Assembly: GCA_934630705.1 (NCBI GenBank)
Contig: CAKTWP010000004.1
Location: forward strand, 1 to 64,000
Reading direction: 5' to 3'
DNA length: 64,000 bases
Origin: an uncultured Clostridia bacterium
GTDB taxonomy: Bacteria > Bacillota > Clostridia > Christensenellales > Aristaeellaceae
Under the pieces are notes generated by a model. The model saw only the letters and a program-made list of their open reading frames with translations, had not been told where the DNA came from and searched no databases. The stretch's first letter is position 1. Each line of letters begins with the position of its first letter. Of the stretch, positions 25,432 to 33,336 are shown piece after piece. A program made the position numbers and the translations under genes.

Positions 25432-26114
25432 TGCGGGCCTCCTTCCTGTGCGCTCAGCAGCGCGTATCGGGCCTGGCGCAGCTGCGCCACGTAGGTTTCA
25501 AAGGGAATGTCCAGCTCATGAATCCGGGCCGCATGCTCCTTGCCCACATAACGCACATGCCAGGGCTCGTAAGCATAGCCGGTGATATCCGCCCATTCTT
25601 CTTTATAACGGATGATAAAACCGAAGCGATGACAGTTTTCCGCCACCCATTTTCCCTCCGGCGTATTAAAGAAGCTCTCGGTCAGGGAGGTGTTCTTTTT
25701 GCTGCCCAGATCCATGGCCAGGCCCAGCTGATGCTCGCTGGCTCCGGGCGGGGCCACCAGCAGCATCGCCTTGGTTTTGCCCACCTTCTTCACTTTGTTG
25801 GAAAAGATGACGGATTGCTTGCCATAGCTGCGATAGCCGGAAACGGCCACCAGCGAAAGGGCCTGCTCATCCTTGGCCGCCTGAAACATTTCTTCCAGCG
25901 CAGCGGCGGCGTCCGCCCGCAGCAGGATATTGTTATTGTTAGCCTGCACCTTGGGCTTCACCAAATCCTGAGGCACATAATCCGAAGAAAGGGTGTATTC
26001 CCGGTTCACCAGAAAAAGATACCCGCCCAGATTCATCTCGTCCACATAAGCATTCATCGTGTCCTGCCCCAGTGAGAGCAGCATCATCAAAAGCGCCAGT
26101 AGTTTTGCAGCCAT
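25428..26114 (-). CDS. VanY/DacB-like M15B D,D-carboxypeptidase (copy C)
   Basis: A 228-residue exported carboxypeptidase, shortest of the three. Hydrophobic N-terminus (LLALLMMLLSLG). Motifs: SEHQLGLAMD and EPWHVRYVG, complete. It resembles copy A more than copy B across AVSGYRSYGKQ, ENCHRFGFIIRYKEEW and ITGYAYEPWH, which suggests A and C arose by a later duplication. It begins 24 nt after hflX with a strong AAGGAGG. Confidence 0.92.
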   Translation of the reverse strand: MAAKLLALLMMLLSLGQDTMNAYVDEMNLGGYLFLVNREYTLSSDYVPQDLVKPKVQANNNNILLRADAAAALEEMFQAAKDEQALSLVAVSGYRSYGKQSVIFSNKVKKVGKTKAMLLVAPPGASEHQLGLAMDLGSKKNTSLTESFFNTPEGKWVAENCHRFGFIIRYKEEWADITGYAYEPWHVRYVGKEHAARIHELDIPFETYVAQLRQARYALLSAQEGGPQ

Positions 26115-26138
26115 TGCTTCCTCCTTGGTGGATGCGGA

Positions 26139-27932
26139 TTATTCCTCGTCCGGCAACAGCAAAGATGCGTAATGGGCAGAAATCTGCCCCGCGCCGTCTC
26201 CCTTGGCCATCACCGTCACCGCCACGCCGGTATCCTGATATTCCTCGGAAACGATCCGTCCCTTACTGCGCAGATCATTCAGCGCGCCGAACTGATCAAA
26301 GGGCACCAGCAGCCGCAGCTTCCGTTCCGCGCCCCGAAGCTGCGCGGCAATGGCCTGCAGCAGCCCATCCACGTTTTCCCCGGTTTTTGCTGAAATGCGG
26401 ATAGCGCCCGGCAGCGGCGGCACGCCGCCCTCGCTTTCCGGCGGGCATAGATCGCATTTGTTGATCACATCCAGCCGCGGCTGGGTATCCGCGCCGATCT
26501 CGGCGAGCACCTGCTCCACCACCTTGTGCTGGGCCAGCATATCCTCGGAGGCACCATCGCTGACAATCAGCAGCAGATCGGCCAATGCCGCTTCTTCCAG
26601 GGTGGATTTGAACGCTTCCACCAGATCATGGGGCAGCTTGCTCACAAAGCCCACGGTATCCACCAGCAGGCATTCCCCGCCGCCGGGCAGCGTCATTTTG
26701 CGCGACACCGCATCCAGCGTGGCAAACAGCTTGTTTTCAGCGTAGACGCCCGCATCGGTAATCTGATTCAGCAGCGTGGATTTCCCCGTATTGGTATAGC
26801 CCACCAGCGCCACAACGGGAATCTGGTTCTTTTCCCGGCTTTTCCGGCGCAGCTGCCGCTGCCGGTGCAGGCTGTCCAAATCCCGCCGCAGGGCGTTAAT
26901 CTGTTCACGAATGCGCCGGCGGTCGATTTCCAGCTTGGATTCGCCGGGACCCCGGGTGCCAATGCCGCCGCCCAGCCGGGACAGAATCAGGCCCTGCCCC
27001 ATCAGCCGGCCGGAGCGGTATTTCAGCTGCGCAAGCTGCACCTGCAGCTTACCCTCGCCGCTTTTGGCCCGCTGGGCGAAAATGTCCAGAATCAGGGTAG
27101 TGCGGTCGACCACCTTCACCCCGATCAGTTGTTCCAGATTACGGGTCTGCGCGCCGGTCAGCTCGTCATCAAAGATCACCAGATCCGCTTCCAGTGCCTG
27201 AGCGTCCAGCTGCAGCTGGGCAGCCTTGCCGCTGCCCACAAATGTGGCGGTATCCGGCTTGGGACGCTTCTGGAACGAAGTGCCCACCACCACCGCTCCG
27301 GCGCTTTCCGCCAGCGCCGCCAGCTCTTCCAGGGATTTTTCCGTGTCAATCCCCACCAGCAGCGCCCGCTCCGGCACATCCAAAGTGTCCGCGGTGTCTC
27401 CCTTGAGCACGTTTTGGTCCGCCAGCTCGATCTCATGCATCCAGGCAGCCTGGGGCAGCTTCCGCAGCGGATAAACCGGCGACAGCTCCACGCTGGGCAG
27501 GCCGTTTTTCTTTTCGCCCAGAAATGCCGCGCTCACGCCGGTCACATGCCCGTCCGCCGCCACACCGATAGCGCACATGCTGTCCAGCATCAGAGAACGG
27601 AGGGCGGCGATGTCCACATCCGACAGTTCCGCACTGCCGCCGGGATGGGTGTGGATACAGCGCACGAATGAGAGCCGCTTGGCGTTTCGCCGCAGCCGCA
27701 GATCCAGCAGCGGCACGCTGTCAATCACGCCCACCGTCACGTCCATCACATCGCCGTCCCGGCTGATATACACGGCAATTTCCCGATTCAAAGCGCACGA
27801 ATGCCGCGCAAGCTCCTCAATCAGCTCACGCGGCGCATATTCATCCGATTCAAAGGGGCAATCATAAATCGCAGCAAGCTGGGCCAGCTGCGTATCCCGA
27901 ATCCCCGCAATATTTCCATGTACTTCCTGCAT
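26139..27932 (-). CDS. hflX: HflX GTPase with N-terminal JAMM-like domain
   Basis: A 597-residue ribosome-splitting GTPase. The HflX core has the glycine-rich linker GGGIGTRGPGESKLE, coiled coil, G1 GYTNTGKSTL, DTVGFVSKLPHDLVEAFKSTL at switch II and NKCDL at G4, with a C-terminal domain. The first 180 residues are an extra domain holding HTHP (94-97), then S104 and D107 spaced as in JAMM metalloproteins (HxHP-x6-S-x2-D), plus an upstream Glu at about 51. Similar extensions occur in clostridial HflX. ATG 27932 follows AAAGGAG by 5 nt; an earlier in-frame start lacks one. It is 66 nt downstream of nifU in the same direction. Confidence 0.95.
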   Translation of the reverse strand: MQEVHGNIAGIRDTQLAQLAAIYDCPFESDEYAPRELIEELARHSCALNREIAVYISRDGDVMDVTVGVIDSVPLLDLRLRRNAKRLSFVRCIHTHPGGSAELSDVDIAALRSLMLDSMCAIGVAADGHVTGVSAAFLGEKKNGLPSVELSPVYPLRKLPQAAWMHEIELADQNVLKGDTADTLDVPERALLVGIDTEKSLEELAALAESAGAVVVGTSFQKRPKPDTATFVGSGKAAQLQLDAQALEADLVIFDDELTGAQTRNLEQLIGVKVVDRTTLILDIFAQRAKSGEGKLQVQLAQLKYRSGRLMGQGLILSRLGGGIGTRGPGESKLEIDRRRIREQINALRRDLDSLHRQRQLRRKSREKNQIPVVALVGYTNTGKSTLLNQITDAGVYAENKLFATLDAVSRKMTLPGGGECLLVDTVGFVSKLPHDLVEAFKSTLEEAALADLLLIVSDGASEDMLAQHKVVEQVLAEIGADTQPRLDVINKCDLCPPESEGGVPPLPGAIRISAKTGENVDGLLQAIAAQLRGAERKLRLLVPFDQFGALNDLRSKGRIVSEEYQDTGVAVTVMAKGDGAGQISAHYASLLLPDEE

Positions 27933-27998
27933 GCTTTCTCCTTTGGGAAAGGCGGCCTGAAGGACGCGCCCTTTCCCGTTCATGCCGGAGAGATGCCC

Positions 27999-28385
27999 TT
28001 ATTCCGCGGTTTTCTCCTGGGCATGATGCTTCATATAATCCTCCACTGCCGCATGGATGGCCTCTTCGGCCAGCAGCGAGCAGTGCATTTTCACCGGGGG
28101 CAGCCCGTCCAGCGCCTCAGCCACGGCCTTATTGGTGAGCTGCAGCGCCTCTTCCAGCGTCTTGCCCTTCACCATTTCCGTGGCCATGGAGGACGTGGCA
28201 ATGGCCGCGCCGCAGCCGAAGGTCTTGAACTTCACGTCCTTGATCACCCCGTCCTCCACCTTCAGATACATTTTCATAATATCGCCGCACTTGGCGTTGC
28301 CCACCGTGCCCACGCCGTTGGCGTCAGGGATTTCGCCCACATTACGGGGGTTGGAGAAGTGATCCATTACTTTTTCGCTATACAT
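27999..28385 (-). CDS. nifU: Iron-sulfur cluster scaffold NifU/IscU
   Basis: A 128-residue scaffold on which NifS-derived sulfur and iron form clusters. The family start MYSEKVMDHFSNPRNVGEI is intact, with the three ligand cysteines in NAKCGDIM, FGCGAA and HCSLLAE. The short form lacks the NifU C-terminal domains, as usual in Clostridia. ATG 28385 follows GGAGG by 9 nt. It lies 59 nt downstream of nifS, part of the iscR-nifS-nifU set. Confidence 0.96.
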   Translation of the reverse strand: MYSEKVMDHFSNPRNVGEIPDANGVGTVGNAKCGDIMKMYLKVEDGVIKDVKFKTFGCGAAIATSSMATEMVKGKTLEEALQLTNKAVAEALDGLPPVKMHCSLLAEEAIHAAVEDYMKHHAQEKTAE

Positions 28386-28444
28386 GTTCTTTTTCCTCCC
28401 ATTCATCGCCCGGCGGCGAAGGTTTTACAATTTGCCTACAATTT

Positions 28445-29626
28445 TCACTGCTGCTGTTCCTGAAGGAACTGTTCATAAAGGGGGCTCATGGCCCGAAGCG
28501 TTTCCACGATCTTGGGCAGCACCTGCAGCACCTCGTCCACTTCTTCCTCGGTATTCCCATCGCCCAGCGACAGCCGCAAGCTGCCATGGGCAATTTCATG
28601 GGGCAAGCCGATGGCCAGCAGCACATGGGACGGATCCAGCGAGCCGGACGTGCACGCAGAGCCGGACGAGCCGGCGATGCCTGCCAGATCCAGCCGCAGC
28701 AGCAGCGCTTCGCCTTCGATAAACCGCACCGAAACATTCACATTCCCCGGCAGCCGCTTCACGGGATGGCCGTTAAGCCGGGTATAGGGAATGGTATCCA
28801 GGATTCCTTTTATCAGCCGATCCCGCATCTGCATCAGGCGGCACGCGTTTTCTTCCATATGAGCGCAGGCTTTTTCCAGCGCTGCGGCCAAGCCCACGAT
28901 ACCGGGAAGGTTTTCCGTGGTAGCCCGGCGCCCTCGCTCCTGCGCGCCGCCATGCATGAACTGCTCCACCTTGGCCCCGGTGCGGATATACAGCGCACCC
29001 ACGCCCTTGGGCCCATGGAATTTATGCCCGGACAGGGACAGCATGTCCACGTTCCAGTTGTCCACATTCACCGGAATCGCGCCTACAGCCTGCACCGCAT
29101 CGCAATGGAACAGCACCTTGTGGGCCCGGGCAATCTGGCCGATCTGAGCAATGGGCTCGATGGTGCCGATTTCGTTATTGGCAGCCATGATGGAGATCAG
29201 AATGGTTCGATCCGTAATGGCTGCTTCCACATCCGCAGGGTTCACCAGCCCGTATTCATCCACCGGCAGATACGTCACCTCAAAGCCCTGCTTTTCCAAC
29301 CACTGGCAGGTATGCAGCACGGCATGATGCTCGATGGCGCTGGTGATGATATGATTGCCCTTGGCGCGGTTGGCAAAAGCGGCGCCCTTGATGGCCCAGT
29401 TATCGCTTTCCGTGCCGCCGGAGGTGAAGTAAATTTCATTGGGCTTGGCCCCCAGCAGGGACGCCACTATGCGCCGGGCTTCTTCCAGCTTCTTTCGTGC
29501 ATCCCGGCCTGTGGCATGGATGGAGGACGCATTGCCATACACCTGCCCAAAGCAGGGCAGCATGGCGGCAAGGGCTTCAGGGGCGATGGCGGTAGTGGCC
29601 GCGTTATCCATGTAAATGCGATCCAT
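28445..29626 (-). CDS. nifS: Cysteine desulfurase NifS
   Basis: A 393-residue PLP enzyme that removes sulfur from cysteine for iron-sulfur assembly. Visible motifs: start MDRIYMDNAATTAI, FTSGGTESDNWAIKG, the PLP lysine in SGHKFHGPKG, and the persulfide cysteine in SGSACTSGSLDPSHVL. Length is standard. It is 5 nt from iscR, so the pair is co-transcribed with nifU following. Confidence 0.97.
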   Translation of the reverse strand: MDRIYMDNAATTAIAPEALAAMLPCFGQVYGNASSIHATGRDARKKLEEARRIVASLLGAKPNEIYFTSGGTESDNWAIKGAAFANRAKGNHIITSAIEHHAVLHTCQWLEKQGFEVTYLPVDEYGLVNPADVEAAITDRTILISIMAANNEIGTIEPIAQIGQIARAHKVLFHCDAVQAVGAIPVNVDNWNVDMLSLSGHKFHGPKGVGALYIRTGAKVEQFMHGGAQERGRRATTENLPGIVGLAAALEKACAHMEENACRLMQMRDRLIKGILDTIPYTRLNGHPVKRLPGNVNVSVRFIEGEALLLRLDLAGIAGSSGSACTSGSLDPSHVLLAIGLPHEIAHGSLRLSLGDGNTEEEVDEVLQVLPKIVETLRAMSPLYEQFLQEQQQ

Positions 29627-29631
29627 GATGT

Positions 29632-30051
29632 TTACATTTCTCCTTTGATATTCTGGTTCACCATGTCGGTGAGGGTAATGCTGCTCAGCAGGCCGTTGAT
29701 TTCATCCGTGAGATAAGCCCATAGGCCCCGGGCGGCGCAATGGCTGCCCCGCGGGCAAACGTTTTCCGGCTCGCCCACGCATTCGGACAGGTTCAGCGGC
29801 CCTTCCATGGCCTCGATAATATGCCTGGCGGTAATCTCATCCGGACTGCGGGCCAGCTGATAGCCGCCCTGCGCGCCCCGGACGGTGGTCACCAATCCGG
29901 CCCGGCGCAGGCTTCCCAGCAGCTGCTCCAGATAGGAATCCGGAACGCCTACGCCGGCAATGGCCTTCAGGGATTGAGGGCCCTCTCCCGCATGTTGGGC
30001 CAGATAAATCATGGCATACAGGCCATACTTGCCTCGTGTGGACAGCTTCAT
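29632..30051 (-). CDS. iscR: Rrf2-family iron-sulfur regulator (IscR-like)
   Basis: A 139-residue winged-helix regulator (MKLSTRGKYGLYAMIYLAQHA start; GGYQLARSPDEITARHI). Three cysteines in CVGEPENVCPRGSHC (C-x7-C-x5-C) are placed like the cluster ligands of IscR, so it likely senses iron-sulfur status and controls its own operon with nifS and nifU. ATG 30051 follows GGAGG; the longer in-frame start at 30111 would lie inside the promoter region. A palindrome just after the promoter -10 is a candidate operator. Confidence 0.93.
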   Translation of the reverse strand: MKLSTRGKYGLYAMIYLAQHAGEGPQSLKAIAGVGVPDSYLEQLLGSLRRAGLVTTVRGAQGGYQLARSPDEITARHIIEAMEGPLNLSECVGEPENVCPRGSHCAARGLWAYLTDEINGLLSSITLTDMVNQNIKGEM

Positions 30052-30080
30052 CCGCGCCCCTCCTTTCCGAATCCCGACTG

Positions 30081-30094
30081 AAACCCTCGGGTTT
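30081..30094 (-). promoter_or_regulatory. Candidate Rrf2/IscR operator
   Basis: AAACCC and GGGTTT flank a 2-bp centre, placed immediately after the predicted transcription start of the iscR operon. A regulator bound here would block transcription, fitting autorepression. The match to a known IscR motif is not claimed. Confidence 0.45.
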
Positions 30095-30101
30095 TCGATT
30101 A

Positions 30102-30130
30102 AGCATAGCATGCGCAGAAGAAAATGTCAA
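30102..30130 (-). promoter_or_regulatory. iscR operon promoter
   Basis: On the minus strand a perfect TTGACA (30125-30130) and TATGCT (30102-30107) are 17 bp apart, about 50 nt upstream of the iscR start. Confidence 0.8.
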
Positions 30131-30193
30131 TATGCGCACGAAAAAAAGCGAAGATTGTCAAGCAAAAAAAGGTCTAAAGCGACGCGCAGAAAA

Positions 30194-30233
30194 GCGGGAG
30201 AACCGTTTCCTGAAGCCAGGAATGTTCTCCCGC
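30194..30233. terminator. Terminator hairpin after the sugar isomerase-like gene
   Basis: GCGGGAGAAC (30194-30203) pairs with GTTCTCCCGC (30224-30233), and an inner TTCCT/AGGAA stem continues it. It is about 140 nt downstream of the isomerase-like gene on the minus strand, and a T run lies some 20 nt further. The rest of 30131-30371 shows nothing else. Confidence 0.6.
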
Positions 30234-30371
30234 ATGCTTTTCAAAAAGTCGGATGAGCCTATGGAAAGCCATTCTGTTCTCCTGCGCGCCCCTGCCGAAA
30301 AGCCCTCCCTTTTCCGCACTCCGGCAGCAGCCACGCATTGGAGACGCAGCTTCTTCAGCCCGTCCTTGGGC

Positions 30372-31265
30372 TCATTTCCGCTCCGTCCGCCAGCCATTAT
30401 AGGCCATTTCCGGATACCAGGTTTGTCCGCCCCGGCAATCCTTCAAATAATGAAGCGATCGGGCCTGCGCGCTCCATTCCGCATCGGCATAGAACACCGG
30501 GTCGTGATACCCCTCAATGTCGATACTGCCATGATAGCCGTTTTGCATCAGAATGGTAATCAGATCGCACCAGTTGCTGTCCCCAAAGCCGGGGGTACGA
30601 TCCCAGACGAATCGTTCCGGTGACTGAATGCCATGGGCACGGATCACATCCCAGGCAATGGTGGCATCCTTGCCGTGCACATGAAAGACCTTTTTCACCC
30701 AGGCACGCAGCTGCGCCACGGGATCAATCAGCTGGCTCATGGCGTGGGCAGGCTCCCATTCCAGCCCCAGGGCCGGGCTGGGCACTGCATCGAAAAGTCT
30801 GTCCCAGGCATCGCCGTTGGAGGCAATATTTTCGGTTCCCCTGCGCCAGGTGCCGCCCATACTGCAATTTTCCAGCGCCAGGCGAACGCCGTGCTCCTCC
30901 GCTGCGGCGCACAGTTCCGAAAACACTTTCCTGAACACCGGCAGCGCTTCTTCAAAGGGCCGATCCTTCAATGCGCCCGCAAACAGGCCGATGGTATCGC
31001 AATGCAGATATTTCGCCCCGCAAATCGCGTCCATCACGCTCTGGCGAACCTGCTCATCTTCCAGCGTGTTGCCATACATGCCAATGGCCCCCACAGGGCG
31101 TCCGTCCAGCAGCGGCAGCACTTCCTTCGCCATTTCCTGATAATCCTTGGGCTTCCAGGGGTTCATGTTCAGCTCATAGCTTTCAAAGCCCATTTCATTC
31201 AGCGTCGGCAGCATGCTGCGGCAATGCGCCTCCGGAATCAGGGTGCCGATTTTAATATCGAACAT
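30372..31265 (-). CDS. Sugar phosphate isomerase/epimerase family TIM-barrel protein
   Basis: A 297-residue cytosolic protein of the xylose isomerase-like AP endonuclease-2 fold. Candidate metal ligands are Glu in LALENCSMGG, Glu/His in LEWEPAHAM, His in VFHVHGKDA and Glu in IDIEGYHD, the usual spacing for epimerases of this fold. ATG 31265 follows AAAGGA by 8 nt. Substrate is not predictable. It is downstream of transketolase by about 70 nt, which is compatible with pentose or hexose handling. Confidence 0.85.
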   Translation of the reverse strand: MFDIKIGTLIPEAHCRSMLPTLNEMGFESYELNMNPWKPKDYQEMAKEVLPLLDGRPVGAIGMYGNTLEDEQVRQSVMDAICGAKYLHCDTIGLFAGALKDRPFEEALPVFRKVFSELCAAAEEHGVRLALENCSMGGTWRRGTENIASNGDAWDRLFDAVPSPALGLEWEPAHAMSQLIDPVAQLRAWVKKVFHVHGKDATIAWDVIRAHGIQSPERFVWDRTPGFGDSNWCDLITILMQNGYHGSIDIEGYHDPVFYADAEWSAQARSLHYLKDCRGGQTWYPEMAYNGWRTERK

Positions 31266-31335
31266 GGTTTTCATCCTTTCAAGCAAAGCAGGGCGGCCCC
31301 ATCGTTCATTGACAGGAGCCGCCCGGATGATTCAT

Positions 31336-33315
31336 TTATTTTCCCAACAATTCCTTGGCGGCCTTCACAACGTTTTCCACCGTGAAGCCAAATTCCTTGA
31401 ACAGCTTGGCGGCGGGAGCGGATGCGCCGAAATGATCGATGCCCAGCGCCTTGCCATCCAGGCCCACGAAACGATACCAGGGCATAGTCACCCCCGCTTC
31501 CATGGAAATGCGGGCCCGCACGCCGGAGGGCAGCACGGATTCCTGATACGCCTTGTCCTGCTTGAAGAACAGCTCCATGCAGGGCATGGAAACCACGCGG
31601 GCGTCGATGCCGTCCTTAAACAGCTCTTCCCGCGCGCCCATCAGCTGCTCCATTTCGCTGCCGGAACCCATCAGCACCACGTCAGGGGTCTTTTTCCAGC
31701 TGTCCGCCAGCACATAGCCGCCCTTCATGGCCTGGCAGCCGCTGTTTTCATACAGCGGCAGACCCTGACGGGTAAGAATCAGGCAGGTGGGCAGGCCGGA
31801 AGTCAGCGCGGTGAGCCAGGCAGCGGTGGTTTCCCGGCCATCCGCAGGGCGGAACACCAGCATGTCCGGCACGGCGCGCAGCCCCGCCAGCTGTTCAATG
31901 GGCTGATGGGTGGCGCCATCTTCGCCCACACCGATGGAATCATGGGTGAGCACATAGGTGACGGGCAGCTTCATGATGGCGCTCATGCGCATGGCATGCT
32001 TCATATAATCGCTGAACACGAAGAATGTGCCGCAGAACACCCGCAGGCCGCCGTGGAGCGCAATGGCGTTGCAGATAGCCGCCATGGCATGCTCGCGCAC
32101 GCCAAAGTGCATGTTCCGGCCCGCACGGTTTTCGGCGCTGTAATCGCCGCCGTCCTTGATGTTGGTCTTATTGGAGGGGCCCAGATCGGCGCTGCCGCCA
32201 ACCAGATTGGGCAGCAGCTTGGCCAGCTTATTGATCATCGCGCCGGAGCAGTTGCGGGTAGCGTCCTTGCCGGCCCACTGCCACAGCTCGTCGTTCATCA
32301 TCACGTCATCGGGCATTTCATCGCTGTGCCAGGTCTCCCATTCCTCGGCCAGCTCAGGATACGCCTTGCAATAGGCCACGAACAGATCGTTCCATTCCTT
32401 CTCGGCCTGCTCGTTTTTCTTCATCATTTCATGGCAATGCTCGTACACTTCCGGCAGCACCGTGAAGGGCGTTTCGGGCATGCCCAGATTCTGCTTGGTG
32501 GCCAGCAGGTTGTCCGCGCCCAAGGGTTCGCCGTGGGCAGAAGCCTTGCCCTCCTTGGCCGGGCAGCCAAAGCCGATCTTGGTGGGACAGATAATCAGGG
32601 TGGGCTTTTCAGTTTCCCGCTTGGCTTCTTCGATGGCAGCGGCAATGGCGTTGGCATCGTTGCCATCGGTCAGACGAATCACTTGCCAGCCATAGGCCTC
32701 AAAGCGCATGCCTACGTTTTCCCGGAAAGCGATGTTCGTATCGCCTTCGATGGAGATTTCGTTGTCGTCATACAGCAGCGTCAGCTTGCCCAGCTTCAGC
32801 GTGCCCGCCAGAGATGCGGCTTCACTGGAAATGCCCTCCATCAGGCAGCCATCGCCGCAGAAGGCATACACCCGGTGATCCACCACCGGATAATTGGGCC
32901 GGTTGAAATGCGCAGCCAGCATGGTTTCGGCAATGGCGAAGCCCACGGCATTGGCAATGCCCTGTCCCAGCGGGCCCGTGGTGGTTTCCACGCCCACAGT
33001 ATGGTGATACTCGGGATGGCCGGGAGTCTTGGAGCCCCACTGGCGGAACTGCTCCAGATCGGCCATTTCCAGGCCGTATCCGGTCAGATGCAGCAGAGAA
33101 TAGAGCAGCGCGCTGGCATGGCCGCTGGAGAGAACAAAGCGGTCGCGATTGCGCCATTCGGGGTTCTTGGGGTTATGCTTCATTTCCTGCAGCCACACGG
33201 CGTAAGCCATAGGCGCCATGCCCATGGGCGCGCCGGGATGGCCGCTGTTGGCCTTCTGCACCATGTCCGCCGAAAGTACCCGCAGGTTATTGATCGTCTT
33301 TTGCTGGATGTCCAT
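31336..33315 (-). CDS. tkt: Transketolase
   Basis: A 659-residue full-length, single-chain transketolase of the non-oxidative pentose phosphate pathway. Thiamine diphosphate is bound by GDGCLMEGIS with its downstream Asn region; HTVGVETTTGPLGQG and HDSIGVGEDGATHQP are classical signatures, and the active-site glutamate lies in GVREHAM. GGGGAGGA precedes the ATG. It is 21 nt downstream of the hexomutase gene, so the two are probably co-transcribed. Confidence 0.97.
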   Translation of the reverse strand: MDIQQKTINNLRVLSADMVQKANSGHPGAPMGMAPMAYAVWLQEMKHNPKNPEWRNRDRFVLSSGHASALLYSLLHLTGYGLEMADLEQFRQWGSKTPGHPEYHHTVGVETTTGPLGQGIANAVGFAIAETMLAAHFNRPNYPVVDHRVYAFCGDGCLMEGISSEAASLAGTLKLGKLTLLYDDNEISIEGDTNIAFRENVGMRFEAYGWQVIRLTDGNDANAIAAAIEEAKRETEKPTLIICPTKIGFGCPAKEGKASAHGEPLGADNLLATKQNLGMPETPFTVLPEVYEHCHEMMKKNEQAEKEWNDLFVAYCKAYPELAEEWETWHSDEMPDDVMMNDELWQWAGKDATRNCSGAMINKLAKLLPNLVGGSADLGPSNKTNIKDGGDYSAENRAGRNMHFGVREHAMAAICNAIALHGGLRVFCGTFFVFSDYMKHAMRMSAIMKLPVTYVLTHDSIGVGEDGATHQPIEQLAGLRAVPDMLVFRPADGRETTAAWLTALTSGLPTCLILTRQGLPLYENSGCQAMKGGYVLADSWKKTPDVVLMGSGSEMEQLMGAREELFKDGIDARVVSMPCMELFFKQDKAYQESVLPSGVRARISMEAGVTMPWYRFVGLDGKALGIDHFGASAPAAKLFKEFGFTVENVVKAAKELLGK

Positions 33316-33336
33316 CGCTTTTGTCCTCCCCGTTTT

